Shown here in pieces: positions 42,869 to 50,183 of a stretch of 64,000 nt of DNA. A program made the translations under genes and the position numbers. The stretch is from NCBI GenBank assembly GCA_025055235.1, contig JANWYN010000120.1:1-64000 (forward strand), written 5' to 3'. The first letter of the stretch is position 1. Every line of letters begins with the position of its first letter. Source of the DNA: Candidatus Roseilinea sp. (GTDB taxonomy: Bacteria; Chloroflexota; Anaerolineae; J036; Brachytrichaceae). Below the pieces are notes generated by a model that searched no databases, was not told the DNA's origin, and saw nothing but the letters and a program-made list of their open reading frames with translations.

Positions 42869-44092
42869 ATGCGTTCCTACCTCTCCCACCTCGAGTGCTC
42901 ATACTGCGGCGCAACCTACTCCGCCGATGAGATTCACACTACGTGCCCGAAGTGCGGCAAGGTGCTGCTCGCGCGCTACGACTTGCACGCCGCGCGCCAA
43001 CGCTTGACGCCGGAGATCGTCCGCCGGCGGCCGATGAACATGTGGCGGTGGTTCGAGATCATGCCGGTGCGCGACCCGGTCAACGTGGTCACGCTGGGCG
43101 AGGGCTGCACCCCGTTGCTGCCGGCAGGCCGGCTGGGCGAACAGCTCGGCACAGAGCAACTCTGGATCAAAGACGAGGGCCTGAACCCGACCGGCAGCTT
43201 CAAGGCGCGCGGGCTCTCGGCAGCAGTGTCGAAAGCAAAGGAGCTGGGGGTCAAGGCGATGGCCATCCCCTCGGCAGGCAATGCAGCTTCGGCGCTGGCA
43301 GCCTACGGCGCACGCGCCGGCATCACCGTGTATCAGTTCATGCCGCAGGACGTGCCGGAGATGATGCGCAAGGAGAGCCACCAATACGGCGCGCGCGCCT
43401 ACCTGGTGAAAGGGCTGATCAACGACGCCGGCAGGCTGGTGCGCGAGGGCGCCAAGCGCAAGGGCTGGTTCGACGTCTCCACGCTGCGCGAGCCATACCG
43501 GCAAGAGGGCAAGAAGACGATGGGGCTGGAGCTGGCCGAACACTTCGACTGGACGTTGCCCGATGCGATCATCTACCCGACCGGCGGCGGCACCGGCATC
43601 GTCGGCATGTGGAAGGCGTTCGACGAACTGGAGCAGCTCGGCTGGATCGGCCCCAAGCGTCCGAAGATGATCGTCGTGCAGGCCGAAGGGTGCGCGCCGA
43701 TCGTCCGCGCGTTCGAGGCCGGCCAGCGCCACGCCGAGCTATTCTCGGACGCGCACACGATCGCGCCGGGCATCCGCGTGCCGGTCGCCATCGGCGACTA
43801 TTTGATCCTGGACGCGGTGAGGCAGAGCGGCGGCACGGCGATCACGGTGAGCGACGAAGAGATCATCCGCGACATGCGTGAGATGGCGCGGCTGGCCGGC
43901 GTGTTCGCCTCGCCGGAGGGTGCGGCCACATTGTCGGCCTACAAGAAGCTGCGCGCGATCGGCTTTCTCTCGCCGAGCGACAAGACCGTCCTGTTCAGTT
44001 GCGGCAGCGCCTTCAAAAACGCCGAGCTGATCACGCCGGAGCCGTTGCCGATGCTCGACCCGAATCATCCGGATGCACTGGAGAGGGTATGA
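42869..44092 (+). CDS. thrC: Threonine synthase
   Basis: Predicted 407-residue PLP enzyme converting O-phosphohomoserine to threonine. It has an N-terminal zinc-ribbon-like CSYCGATYS ... CPKCGK (about 10-32), PLP-binding Lys in NPTGSFKARGLS (about 115), the substrate loop PSAGNAASALAAYG and the phosphate-binding glycine loop PTGGGTGIVGMW. It matches the archaeal/Chloroflexota-type short threonine synthase. It lies directly after a heptamer array, within the catabolic island but probably unrelated to it. Confidence 0.92.
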   Translation: MRSYLSHLECSYCGATYSADEIHTTCPKCGKVLLARYDLHAARQRLTPEIVRRRPMNMWRWFEIMPVRDPVNVVTLGEGCTPLLPAGRLGEQLGTEQLWIKDEGLNPTGSFKARGLSAAVSKAKELGVKAMAIPSAGNAASALAAYGARAGITVYQFMPQDVPEMMRKESHQYGARAYLVKGLINDAGRLVREGAKRKGWFDVSTLREPYRQEGKKTMGLELAEHFDWTLPDAIIYPTGGGTGIVGMWKAFDELEQLGWIGPKRPKMIVVQAEGCAPIVRAFEAGQRHAELFSDAHTIAPGIRVPVAIGDYLILDAVRQSGGTAITVSDEEIIRDMREMARLAGVFASPEGAATLSAYKKLRAIGFLSPSDKTVLFSCGSAFKNAELITPEPLPMLDPNHPDALERV

Positions 44093-44194
44093 AGCGGGGC
44101 ATGGTCATTCCTGCGAAAGTCGCGTGATCTCCTGCGATCCCAACCCGCAGCCAGGCGCAAGCGGCACGGGATCAACACCATCAGGTTTGCAACT

Positions 44195-44247
44195 GAGCAA
44201 ACAATAATCAGCAACCAGCGACCAACGACCAGCGACTAACAACCACA
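44195..44247. repeat. Heptamer array (CAACGAC / CAGCGAC units)
   Basis: CAGCAAC, CAGCGAC, CAACGAC, CAGCGAC, TAACAAC units ending at the start codon of the next gene. Confidence 0.75.
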
Positions 44248-45372
44248 ATGAATATCGAACGCATCGAACTCTTCCACATCCGCATTCCCCTCGTCGCTCC
44301 GTTCGAGACCAGCTTCGGTGTGACGACCGAGCGCGAGAGCATCCTAGCGCGCATCATCGCCGATGGTGTTGCCGGCTGGGGCGAGAGCGTGGCCGACGCC
44401 GACCCCGGCTACTCCTACGAGACCGTCACGACCAACTGGCACGTGATGACCGGCTACCTCATCCCTGCCTTGCTCGGCGCGCCCATCGGCGACCCGCGCG
44501 AGGCGCCGGCGCGCTTTAGCCGGGTGCGCGGCCACAATATGGCTAAGGCCACGCTAGAAGCTGCGCTGTGGGACATCGCTGCGCAGCAAGCCGGCCTCAG
44601 CCTGCGCGACTACATCGGCAAGGTGACCGGCCGGCAGATGAAAGATCGCGTTGTCGTCGGCGTGAGCATCGGCATCCAGCCGACGACCGAGAAGCTGCTC
44701 GAGCGAATCGAGAGCTTCCTGCAATACGGCTACCTGCGCATCAAGATGAAGATCAAGCCGGGGCGCGACCTGCAGGACGTGCGCGCTGCGCGGGCCGCCT
44801 TTCCCGACCGCATGCTGATGGTGGATGCCAACAGCGCCTACACGCTGCAGGACGCTGAGCTGTTCAAGCAGATGGATGACTTGAACTTGCTGATGATCGA
44901 ACAGCCGCTAGGCTACGATGATATTTACGAGCACAGCAAGCTGCAGCCACAGCTCAAGACGCCGATCTGCCTGGACGAGAGCATCCATACGCCCGACCAC
45001 GCGCGCATGGCCATCGAGCTGGGCGCGTGCAAGATCATCAACATCAAGCAGGGGCGCGTGGGTGGGCTAACGCACGCCATCGCCGTGCATGACATCTGCG
45101 AGGCGCACGGCGTGCCGGTTTGGTGTGGCGGCATGCTCGAGACCGGTATCGGCCGTGCGCTGAACTTGGCGCTGGCCGCGCTGCCAAACTTCACGCTCCC
45201 CAGCGACCTGAGCGCAAGCAACCGCTACTACGACCCAGACGTGATCGAGCCGCCCTTCGCAATCAACAGCGATGGGACGCTCAGCGTGCCGGCCGGCCCA
45301 GGTTTAGGCGTCAACGTTGTGCCGGAGCGGCTGCGCAAGATCACGCTGCGCCACGAGGTGTTCAAGCAATAG
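44248..45372 (+). CDS. MenC-like enolase-superfamily enzyme (o-succinylbenzoate synthase / N-acylamino-acid racemase type)
   Basis: Predicted 374-residue TIM-barrel enzyme. It has a capping domain (about 1-125), KxK motif RIKMKIKPG (Lys about 165 and 167), metal ligands in LMVDANSAY, MIEQPLG and CLDESIH, and the second acid/base Lys in IINIKQGRVGG (about 266). This set and the C-terminal CGGMLETGIGRALNLALA match the MenC/NSAR subfamily. It could make o-succinylbenzoate for menaquinone or racemise N-acyl amino acids; no other men gene is nearby, so racemase or promiscuous activity is plausible. A repeat array touches its start. Confidence 0.85.
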   Translation: MNIERIELFHIRIPLVAPFETSFGVTTERESILARIIADGVAGWGESVADADPGYSYETVTTNWHVMTGYLIPALLGAPIGDPREAPARFSRVRGHNMAKATLEAALWDIAAQQAGLSLRDYIGKVTGRQMKDRVVVGVSIGIQPTTEKLLERIESFLQYGYLRIKMKIKPGRDLQDVRAARAAFPDRMLMVDANSAYTLQDAELFKQMDDLNLLMIEQPLGYDDIYEHSKLQPQLKTPICLDESIHTPDHARMAIELGACKIINIKQGRVGGLTHAIAVHDICEAHGVPVWCGGMLETGIGRALNLALAALPNFTLPSDLSASNRYYDPDVIEPPFAINSDGTLSVPAGPGLGVNVVPERLRKITLRHEVFKQ

Positions 45373-45414
45373 TGCGTGAAACGCAAGCGTAAACGGAAGG
45401 GGCGAATACGGCGT

Positions 45415-45470
45415 ACCCAACTTCCGCTTTACGTATTGCGTATTGCGTCCTTCGTATCGCGCAATGCGTC
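45415..45470. repeat. Short heptamer array (TTGCGTA units)
   Basis: TTTACGT, ATTGCGT, ATTGCGT, CCTTCGT and similar units in the convergent gap after the MenC-like gene. Confidence 0.7.
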
Positions 45471-45473
45471 GCC

Positions 45474-45890
45474 TCACTCCGGCTTGGCTTCGCTCGCGCC
45501 GACCGGCTCACCGTTCGCCGTTTGCTGAGCCGGTGCTTCGTCCGGTCGCACTTCCTGCGCCGGCTGGGTGCGCTTGGCGATCTCCTCGTTCAACCTGCGC
45601 AGCGTATCGGCGAGCCCTGCCTGCAGCTCGTTCAGGATCTGCGGGCCATGCGCAGTCTCCCAGGCCTCCTTCACGCTTTGCTTGAGGTTGGTCGCCACCT
45701 TATCGGCGCGCACCTTCTCGACGACTTCGCTCATGCGCGCGTTCAGCCGCTCCAGATTGACCGTCACTTCGCGCTCGATGCTCTTGCGCTCTTCCGACTC
45801 CCATATCGCGCGGAAGAGGTTGCTCAGGTTCTCGCCGAGCCTATTGAGTTCGCGCTCGATCGAGGACTGTTGGGTATTCTGCTCAGACAT
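45474..45890 (-). CDS. Uncharacterised helical protein
   Basis: Predicted 138-residue soluble protein that I do not recognise. Residues 10-105 look all-helical with coiled-coil potential (IERELNRLGENLSNLFRAIW; VTVNLERLNARMSEVVEKVR), and the last 30 residues are Pro/Gln/Glu-rich and probably disordered. No signal peptide or membrane segment. AGGAGG sits eight bases before ATG 45890, a strong SD for this window, suggesting good expression. It may be a membrane- or granule-associated helper protein; no function is claimed. Confidence 0.75.
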   Translation of the reverse strand: MSEQNTQQSSIERELNRLGENLSNLFRAIWESEERKSIEREVTVNLERLNARMSEVVEKVRADKVATNLKQSVKEAWETAHGPQILNELQAGLADTLRRLNEEIAKRTQPAQEVRPDEAPAQQTANGEPVGASEAKPE

Positions 45891-45970
45891 TCGAATTACC
45901 TCCTGTCCGGAATCGTATCTTTACGGAGCGATCATGCCTGACATTTATTTGATTTTTGCAAGCGATCCGG

Positions 45971-46336
45971 TCACGTCTGCATCCACTTTGGCTTTTCGAC
46001 TTTGACGTAGACCATGCCGTCCACCACCTGCACGGGGTAGATGCGCAGAGGCGACTCGCCGGCCGGCCAGACGCATTCGCCCGTGTTCACGTCGAAGCGA
46101 TAGCCGTGCACCGGGCATTCCACCTGACCGCCGTAGACCGCGCCATACGACAAATCGCCCATCGCATGCGGGCAGATCGGCGTGAACGCCGAAACCTTCT
46201 GCTCGCCGCCGGCCTCCGTTAAGGCGACGACGACATAGCCGTTTGCAGTCTTTACGCGCCGAGGACGGTTAAGTTGCAGGTCATCAAGGCTGACGGCGGG
46301 TAGGAAGCCGTCAAGCGCCGGTTCGGATTGGCTCAT
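45971..46336 (-). CDS. Rieske [2Fe-2S] domain protein
   Basis: Predicted 121-residue ferredoxin-like Rieske protein. Cluster ligands appear in the two standard boxes, CPHAMGDLSYG (about 55-65) and CPVHGYRFD (about 74-82). It resembles the small ferredoxin subunits of dioxygenases or NirD-type proteins and lacks a membrane anchor. Its start lies inside the 3' end of the upstream hydrolase gene (26-base overlap), so the two are likely cotranscribed. Redox partner unknown. Confidence 0.9.
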   Translation of the reverse strand: MSQSEPALDGFLPAVSLDDLQLNRPRRVKTANGYVVVALTEAGGEQKVSAFTPICPHAMGDLSYGAVYGGQVECPVHGYRFDVNTGECVWPAGESPLRIYPVQVVDGMVYVKVEKPKWMQT

Positions 46337-47270
46337 AGCTTGGGGAGGTTACCAGCTTTGCCGCCAGCCAATCGGCCATCTGCTTCATCTCCTTGTCGAA
46401 GAGGATGACGCTGAGGTGAGTGGCTTGCGAGACGAGGAGCAGTTCTCGTTCTGGCTCGGACGCCTCGTATAGCCACTTGGCGTTGATGGGCGGCACAGCC
46501 ACGTCGCACTTGCCGTGCAAGAACATCTTGGGGCGCCGGCCAATCGCGCGGACGGCGTTCAATGTGTCGAAGCGCGCGATCATCTCATACAAGCTCTCGC
46601 CGAACCACGCGCCGTTCATGCTCCGCCATTCGGCCCACATCTTGGGCAGCGACTGGTAGCGCAGCAAGGTGAGATTGCGCGGCAAGCATACCAGCCCGAG
46701 CGATTCGCGGGCGATCGTCATGCGCGTGACCGGTGGGAGCTTGACCGGCGTGGAGATCGTGACGAGCGCGGCCACACGCTCGTCGTACGCTGCGAGATCG
46801 GCCACCTGATTGCCGCCGAAGCTGATGCCAATGGCGCCGACGCGCCGCACGCCGGGTTGGTTGCACAGCCAGTCGAGCGCCGCGCGCGCCGCGCAGCGCG
46901 CGTTGTCCACTGTGCAGGGCACGGACGTGAATTCGCCGTGTCCGGGCGGATCCACCGTCAGCACGGCAATGTTGCGTTCGATGAGCCGGCGGAAGAGCAG
47001 CCACTTGAACGCATGCCGGTTGTCCCCGGCGCCGCATACGAGCAGCACGACTGCGCCGCTCCACGTGTGCGGCTGCAGCCACGTGCCCGGCTGACGCGCG
47101 TCTGCCGCCTGGTGCTGTAACTGCTCAGCCCGCTCAGGCGGTATTTTGAATTGCTGGATGAGCGCGCTTGGCACTTCTAGCCGCGCCGGTGGAATATAAA
47201 CGGTGCGAACCGAATAGGGCGCTTCTTCCGACGGCGCGAGGAAGCGCTGCGTAAGCGTGACGACCGACAT
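46311..47270 (-). CDS. Alpha/beta hydrolase (possible acyl or polyester esterase)
   Basis: Predicted 319-residue alpha/beta-hydrolase. It has the oxyanion region VVLLVCGAGDNRHAFKW (about 75), VDPPGHGEF (about 107), nucleophile elbow GISFGGNQ (Ser about 144), the acid after FLHGKCDVAVPP (about 267) and a C-terminal His in SQATHLSVIL (about 296). ATG 47270 was chosen; the frame is open further upstream but would run into the tRNA-Ile gene 57 bases away. It probably forms an operon with the Rieske gene. Substrate unknown. Confidence 0.85.
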   Translation of the reverse strand: MSVVTLTQRFLAPSEEAPYSVRTVYIPPARLEVPSALIQQFKIPPERAEQLQHQAADARQPGTWLQPHTWSGAVVLLVCGAGDNRHAFKWLLFRRLIERNIAVLTVDPPGHGEFTSVPCTVDNARCAARAALDWLCNQPGVRRVGAIGISFGGNQVADLAAYDERVAALVTISTPVKLPPVTRMTIARESLGLVCLPRNLTLLRYQSLPKMWAEWRSMNGAWFGESLYEMIARFDTLNAVRAIGRRPKMFLHGKCDVAVPPINAKWLYEASEPERELLLVSQATHLSVILFDKEMKQMADWLAAKLVTSPSYEPIRTGA

Positions 47271-47366
47271 GGACTCGCAAGGGCGAGCACCATGACCTCG
47301 ACCGGCCATGACGGCTCGCCCCAGAATGGGCCCGGCTGGATTCGAACCAGCGACCAATCGGTTATG

Positions 47367-47779
47367 CGCACCACTACGACTTTCGCCGCCCCTTTCGGGT
47401 TCGTGGTCCGGACTATCTCTTCGCCCGCTGATAGCACTGGGCGCCTGCCGTATAGTCTCTACACCTTCCTTGCTACAGCAGCAAGGCTTGGCTCGGGATT
47501 ACCATGACGACGGGTCGTTTTAGGCTTCCCCGAATTTGACAGGTATCACCCGCAGCTTTCGCTGCGGACAGCCCATCGCATTAGGACATATCAAGACTAG
47601 AATTGCTCACAGTGACAGCGCGCACATGATGCCTTATCTGCGGTTCTGGGCTTCATGAGAGCTTTGTCCAATCGCAACTTCGCTGAGGTGATGAAAGAAC
47701 TTGACAAGTGCATCTTGGTGTGTGCTAACTGTCATGCCGAAATTCACAATTCTGATCTTGACTTAGACCTCCTGCTTCA
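47367..47779 (-). ncRNA. Group I self-splicing intron in the tRNA anticodon loop
   Basis: A 413-nt intron. Core elements on the minus strand: P/Q region GGTAATCCCGAGCC (within 47485-47505), R element GAGACTATACGGCAG (47445-47459) and S element GAAGAGATAGTCC (within 47409-47423). P7 pairs GACTAT with ATAGTC. Hairpins with GAAA tetraloops are at 47550-47567 (CCGCAGC/GCTGCGG) and 47390-47399 (CCC/GGG), and a CCTTGC/GCAAGG hairpin lies near 47466-47486. The last intron base is G. The 5' half carries an HNH endonuclease remnant on the opposite strand. Confidence 0.88.
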
Positions 47780-47801
47780 AGCCGACTGCTCTCACCGCTG
47801 A
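47655..47801 (+). pseudogene. HNH homing-endonuclease fragment antisense to the group I intron
   Basis: A 48-codon frame encodes LSNRNFAEVMKELDKCILVC and then ANCHAEIHNSDLDL, the C-terminal half of a small HNH nuclease (the CANCHAEIH box). The N-terminal HH part and first Cys pair are not found; the frame is blocked by TGA at 47613, 14 codons upstream of the ATG. It lies on the strand opposite to the tRNA and intron and runs into the 5' exon. It is likely a decayed homing endonuclease that once mobilised the intron. Confidence 0.7.
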
Positions 47802-47849
47802 GCTACAGGCCCTTGCACAATTGATGATACCAAAATTATTGACGCTGTT

Positions 47850-48040
47850 GGGCGCATTCGTGCGTTCGTGCATTGGGGCAAAACGCTGCGGTTATGGCGC
47901 ATCGGCAAGGGCGCGCTGCAGACTTGTGCCTCGAATGTCCCCGATCCCTTTTCCCGTTCCGCTTCTCGGAACGGGGAGCACGGGAGGGTAGAGCGCGCCC
48001 TACCCAACGTGCACGTTAGCCTCTGCGGGCGAATGTACCC
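47850..48040. repeat. MITE-like element upstream of the tRNA gene, with diverged 9-bp flanking repeats
   Basis: Ends GGGCGCATTCG (47850-47860) and GCGAATGTACCC (48029-48040). Flanking bases GACGCTGTT (47841-47849) and GACACTATT (48041-48049) match at seven of nine positions, consistent with an old target-site duplication. No coding capacity. Confidence 0.65.
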
Positions 48041-48044
48041 GACA

Positions 48045-49970
48045 CTATTCACCTAATCCGTCCTTGATCGCCTCGGCCACAGGTCGCGGCACTACTTTGG
48101 CCAACTCCTCCACGCTGGCCGCTCGAATCGCCTCGATCGAACCAAAGGTCGTGAGCAGCTTCTTCCGGCGCGCCGGGCCGACACCCTGCAGCGCATCGAG
48201 CTGCGAGGCCAGGCCGATCTTCTCGCGTTGCCGGCGGTGGCCGGTGAGGCCGAAGCGATGTGCCTCATCGCGGATGCGCTGCACCAGGAAGAAGCTCTGC
48301 GCGTTGCGCGGTAGCAAGATCGCGTCGGCCTTGCCCGGCATGAAGATCTCCTCGTTCTGCTTGGCCAGCGACACGACCGGCACGATGTGCGCCAGGTCGA
48401 ACTCGCGCAACACCTCGACCGCGACGCCAAGCTGCCCTTTGCCGCCGTCAATGATGACCAGGTCGGGTAGCAAAGCCCATGTTGGGTCTTCCTTCCGGCC
48501 AGGGGCCAGGGGTCGGGGTTCGGGGGCCAGTTCACTGATCCCTGCCCCCTGATCCCTGACCCCCAACTGGGAATCTTTCCATCGCTGAAACCGTCGGCGC
48601 AGCATCTGGCGCAGGCTTTCGAAGTCGTTCGGGCCGGCGATGCCCTTGATGTTGAATCGGCGATAGTCGCTCTTCTTCGGCACGCCATGCACGAACACCA
48701 CCATGCTGCCGACGATGGCCGCGCCCTGCGTGTTGCTGATGTCGTAGCACTCGATGCGCACCGGCAGCCGCGGCAGGTCGAGCGCCTCCTGCAGTTCCTT
48801 CAGCACTGCCTCCTGGCGTACGCTGTCCTCACGCCACTGCGCCTTCAGCGTTGCGAGCTGCTCCTGCGCGTTTTGCCGCGCCAGCTCGATCAGGCTGGCG
48901 TCGGCGCCGGCCTGCGGCGTACGAATCTTCACCGCGGTGCCACGCTTCTGCTTCAGCCAGTTCTCGATGATGTTGGCCTCTTCGACCTGTTCGGGCAACA
49001 ACACCTCCGGCGGCACATAGGCCGCTTCGTCGTAGAAGCGCTTGAGGAAGGCATCGAGCACGCTCTGGTCGTCCTCACCCTCTGCACCGTCCAGCACGAA
49101 GTACTCCTGCCCGAGCAACTTGCCGCCGCGGATGAACAGCACTTGCACGCACGTCTCGCCTTCGTCGCGGGCGAACGCGATCACGTCCTGATCGGTCCCT
49201 GCCGAGCTGACGATGCGCTGCTTTTCGATGACATGCTCGAGCGCCTTGAGCTGATCGCGATACTCGGCCGCCTTCTCGAACTGATAGGCGTTCGCCGCGC
49301 GCTCCATGCGCGCCCGCACGTCGGCGATCACCTGTTCGCTCTTGCCCTCCAGGAAGTCGCACAAGCGCTGGATGTTGGCGCGATATTCCGCCCGGCTGAT
49401 GGCGCCGATGCACGGGCCGCTGCACAGCTTGATATCGTAGTACATGCAGGCGCGCGTGTCGTGGCCGGTGATCACGCGGTCGCAGTTCAAGAAGGGGAAC
49501 ATCCGGCGCAACGCATCGCGCGTGGCATACACTGCTTTGGCGCTGGAGTACGGCCCGTAGTAGCGCGCGCCGTCGCGCTCGATCCGCCGCGTGACCGTGA
49601 CGGTCGGGAAGTCGTCCTGCCAGGTCACCTTGAGATACGGATAGCGCTTGTCGTCCTTGAGCCGGATGTTGTAGCGCGGGCGATGCTTCTTGATCAGCTC
49701 GGCTTCCTGGATCAGCGCTTCCAGATCGCTGCCGCGCACCACAAACTCGATGCGCGCGATCTCCTTGACCATGCGGCCGGTCTTAGGGTAGGCGGCCCAG
49801 GTGTTGGGGTTGAAATAGGAGCGCACGCGGCTGCGCAAATTCACCGCCTTGCCGACGTAGATCACCTCGCCCCGGCTGTCATAGAACAAGTAGCAACCAG
49901 GCAACGCCGGCAGATTCTTGACGGTCGCCTCGAGATGTTCGGGCACGGACACATGTTCTATTTTAGCCAT
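48045..49970 (-). CDS. uvrC: Excinuclease ABC subunit C, with repeat-encoded insertion
   Basis: Predicted 641-residue nucleotide-excision-repair nuclease. The GIY-YIG domain is N-terminal (LPGCYLFYDSRGEVIYVGKA, about 20-40), the UVR helix pair RANAYQFEKAAEYRDQL-like is at about 215, and the RNase-H-type 5' nuclease domain has YDISNTQGAAIVGSMVVF. A C-terminal helix-hairpin-helix pair reads LQGVGPARRKKLL. A heptamer array at 48497-48572 encodes roughly 25 extra residues (QLGVRDQGAGISELAPEPRP) before PDLVIIDGGKGQL. ATG 49970 fits the family start; a MITE-like element lies immediately upstream. Confidence 0.95.
   Translation of the reverse strand: MAKIEHVSVPEHLEATVKNLPALPGCYLFYDSRGEVIYVGKAVNLRSRVRSYFNPNTWAAYPKTGRMVKEIARIEFVVRGSDLEALIQEAELIKKHRPRYNIRLKDDKRYPYLKVTWQDDFPTVTVTRRIERDGARYYGPYSSAKAVYATRDALRRMFPFLNCDRVITGHDTRACMYYDIKLCSGPCIGAISRAEYRANIQRLCDFLEGKSEQVIADVRARMERAANAYQFEKAAEYRDQLKALEHVIEKQRIVSSAGTDQDVIAFARDEGETCVQVLFIRGGKLLGQEYFVLDGAEGEDDQSVLDAFLKRFYDEAAYVPPEVLLPEQVEEANIIENWLKQKRGTAVKIRTPQAGADASLIELARQNAQEQLATLKAQWREDSVRQEAVLKELQEALDLPRLPVRIECYDISNTQGAAIVGSMVVFVHGVPKKSDYRRFNIKGIAGPNDFESLRQMLRRRFQRWKDSQLGVRDQGAGISELAPEPRPLAPGRKEDPTWALLPDLVIIDGGKGQLGVAVEVLREFDLAHIVPVVSLAKQNEEIFMPGKADAILLPRNAQSFFLVQRIRDEAHRFGLTGHRRQREKIGLASQLDALQGVGPARRKKLLTTFGSIEAIRAASVEELAKVVPRPVAEAIKDGLGE
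48497..48572. repeat. Two-armed heptamer array inside uvrC
   Basis: CCAGGGG, CCAGGGG, TCGGGGT, TCGGGGG, CCAGTTC, then CTGATCC, CTGCCCC, CTGATCC, CTGACCC: G-rich arm followed by a C-rich arm, translated in frame. Confidence 0.9.
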
Positions 49971-50129
49971 CCTGTTGATGGGTGTATTTCCTGCAAAATG
50001 CCCGGCGTCTGAAGTCGCAGGCAATTTGCGGAGAAGACGGCGTGCGCCGGCTTTGCCATGCGTTGCGTGCGGATTCATCCGCTGCGCAAATCCGCGCAAT
50101 GCCCCGTTAGAAAGTGCACCCCTGTTGAT
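49971..50129. mobile_element. MITE-like element with perfect 9-bp target-site duplication
   Basis: Element about 49980-50120, starting GGGTGTATTTC and ending GAAAGTGCACC. It is flanked by the direct repeat CCTGTTGAT at 49971-49979 and 50121-50129 (the match extends by G, two bases further). No transposase. It separates uvrC (-) from the enolase-superfamily gene (+), one base away from the uvrC start codon. Confidence 0.75.
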
Positions 50130-50183
50130 GGCCGGCAGCGCACGACTTTCCGCTTTTCTTCAAGGCGTAGCACAATCCCCGAT

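Larger units (their letters stand above)
47327..47812 (-). tRNA. tRNA-Ile(CAU), interrupted by a group I intron
   Basis: The 5' exon (47812-47780, 33 nt) and 3' exon (47366-47327, 40 nt) join to a full cloverleaf: acceptor GGGCCTG/CGGGCCC, D arm, anticodon stem GTCGG/CCGAT, loop CTCATAA with anticodon CAU, variable TTGGT, T arm GCTGG/CCAGC, discriminator A. CCA is not encoded. The T stem, variable loop and acceptor resemble the lysidine-type tRNA-Ile2 more than elongator Met. The split lies between U33 and C34; the intron begins after U and ends in G, as group I introns require. Confidence 0.85.

Noticed and set aside
47327-47812. tRNA-Met (elongator) instead of tRNA-Ile(CAU)
   Set aside because: The anticodon fits both, but the variable loop, T stem and acceptor match the Ile2 pattern (TTGGTCGCTGG). 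Kept as a minor alternative.
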